Positions 13,583 through 14,185 of a stretch of 14,185 nt of DNA are shown here, piece by piece. Made by a program: the position numbers and the translations under genes. Under the pieces are notes generated by a model. The model worked only from the letters and a program-made list of their open reading frames with translations. It made no database searches and was not told the origin of the DNA. Source of the stretch: Candidatus Aphodomonas merdavium (GTDB lineage Bacteria; Bacillota; Clostridia; Christensenellales; Aristaeellaceae); contig DVLH01000289.1 in the NCBI GenBank assembly GCA_018715585.1, positions 1-14,185 of the forward strand, given 5' to 3'. Position 1 is the first letter of the stretch; the number at the start of each line of letters is the position of its first letter.

Positions 13583-14185
13583 TTAGAACCCGAACGAATC
13601 CACGTTCTCGGCGTTGATGACGATCCAGCCTTCGCCTTCCAGAACGGTCTCGGAACCCTCCTTGAACTGCAGCGCCGTATAGCCTTCAATGCCCAGGTCA
13701 ACGGGGGCTTCAATCGTCTCGCCGGCGAGAATCTTCTGCGCCATGGCGATCATGGCCTGGCCGGCCAGCGCGGGATCCCACAGCGTCAGGTACTGCACAG
13801 CGCCGCTCTTGAGCAGTTCGGCGTTGTCGGCGGGCATGCCGGTGCCGGCGGTGAACACCTTGCCGGTGAGGCCCAGCTCTTCAATGGCGCGGGCAACGCC
13901 CGGCGCGTCGAAGGAGGAGGTGCCCATGATGCCCTTCAGATCCGGATATTTCTTGAAGAGCTCCTTGGCCACGTTGTAGGCGGTGTCGCCGTTGTCGTGG
14001 GATTCCACGCGCGGTTCTTCTTCCAGGAGCGTCATGTTCGGATAGGCTTCCTTGGCATGGGCGACGCCGCCGTCGGCCCACTCGTTGTGGGAGCCGTTCG
14101 TCAGGTCGGCGACCATGGTGGTGTAGAGGCCTTCCTCGCCCATCGCTTTGGCAAGGTTGTCCATGATGAACGCGCCGTACATTTC
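13583..14185 (-). CDS. ABC transporter substrate-binding lipoprotein, LsrB/RhaS-like, C-terminal part
   Basis: The C-terminal 200 residues of a periplasmic-binding-protein-like (type 1) receptor; the N-terminus and any lipoprotein signal are beyond the window edge. The visible part shows the second lobe of the fold: a LTNGSHNEWADG segment, YPNMTLLEEEPRVESHDNGDT, KYPDLKGIMGTSSFDAPGVA and LTLWDPALAGQAMI. This order and wording resemble AI-2 receptor LsrB and rhamnose receptor RhaS more than ribose receptor RbsB. It would catch the ligand outside the membrane and deliver it to the two permeases. It is the first gene of the operon that can be seen. The frame is open to the last base of the window, so ATG 14182 is only an internal methionine. 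Ligand identity remains a guess. Confidence 0.88.
   Translation of the reverse strand, partial: EMYGAFIMDNLAKAMGEEGLYTTMVADLTNGSHNEWADGGVAHAKEAYPNMTLLEEEPRVESHDNGDTAYNVAKELFKKYPDLKGIMGTSSFDAPGVARAIEELGLTGKVFTAGTGMPADNAELLKSGAVQYLTLWDPALAGQAMIAMAQKILAGETIEAPVDLGIEGYTALQFKEGSETVLEGEGWIVINAENVDSFGF

Noticed and set aside
1..14185. CRISPR arrays, tRNA genes, transposases, integrases, toxin-antitoxin or phage-defence genes
   Set aside because: None of the readable proteins or repeats fit these; composition and gene style are uniform along the window.

Overview
The window looks like chromosomal DNA from a GC-rich, spore-forming, anaerobic Firmicute (Clostridia; an Oscillospirales- or Christensenellales-like lineage is a guess). 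The reasons are strong GGAGG-type ribosome binding sites, a citrate-lyase fermentation operon, a clostridial-style flavodoxin/FMN-reductase fusion, a YlbJ-type sporulation membrane protein and a lipoprotein-dependent sugar-type ABC transporter. I see no tRNA, rRNA, CRISPR array, insertion sequence, phage gene or attachment site.

Region 1 (1-5022, + strand) is the distal part of a citrate lyase operon: the 3' end of citD (acyl carrier subunit), citE (beta, lyase), citF (alpha, acyl transferase), and then a 735-residue aconitase-superfamily hydratase. citD and citE overlap, and citE and citF are 1 nt apart. A 13-bp GC-rich hairpin sits between citF and the hydratase, which has its own strong ribosome binding site. 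A rho-independent terminator closes the operon. Citrate lyase splits citrate to acetate and oxaloacetate. The linked hydratase suggests that a dehydrated or isomeric acid (aconitate, isocitrate, or a methylated analogue such as mesaconate/citramalate) can feed the lyase. The ligase and the prosthetic-group enzymes that citrate lyase needs are not in the window and may lie upstream.

Region 2 (5153-8583, - strand) holds two separately transcribed genes: a protein with two flavodoxin-like domains, the second with a Cys cluster, driven by a near-consensus housekeeping promoter; and an AMP-forming acyl-CoA synthetase with its own promoter candidate, a possible operator palindrome and a clear terminator. 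Between them is an open stretch on the - strand that may be a gene remnant.

Region 3 (8584-9863): a short YlbJ-like integral membrane protein reads on the + strand, divergent from the acyl-CoA synthetase. Upstream is a sequence that fits the sporulation sigma-E promoter pattern with exact 14-nt spacing. About 215 bases after its possible terminator hold nothing I can name.

Region 4 (9864-14185, - strand) is an ABC importer operon of the RbsA/LsrA class: a substrate-binding protein cut by the window edge, a double-domain ATPase, and two different permeases whose genes overlap by 4 bp, ended by a terminator. A stable GCAA-tetraloop hairpin follows the binding-protein gene, a usual place to set high binding-protein expression. 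The ATPase has degraded catalytic motifs in its second domain. The binding protein resembles the LsrB/RhaS branch, so the substrate may be a sugar, deoxysugar or autoinducer-2-like molecule.

No clearly new system is visible. The best leads are the lyase-hydratase pairing, the double Walker defect in the ATPase, the sigma-E-like promoter and the unexplained - strand open stretch.
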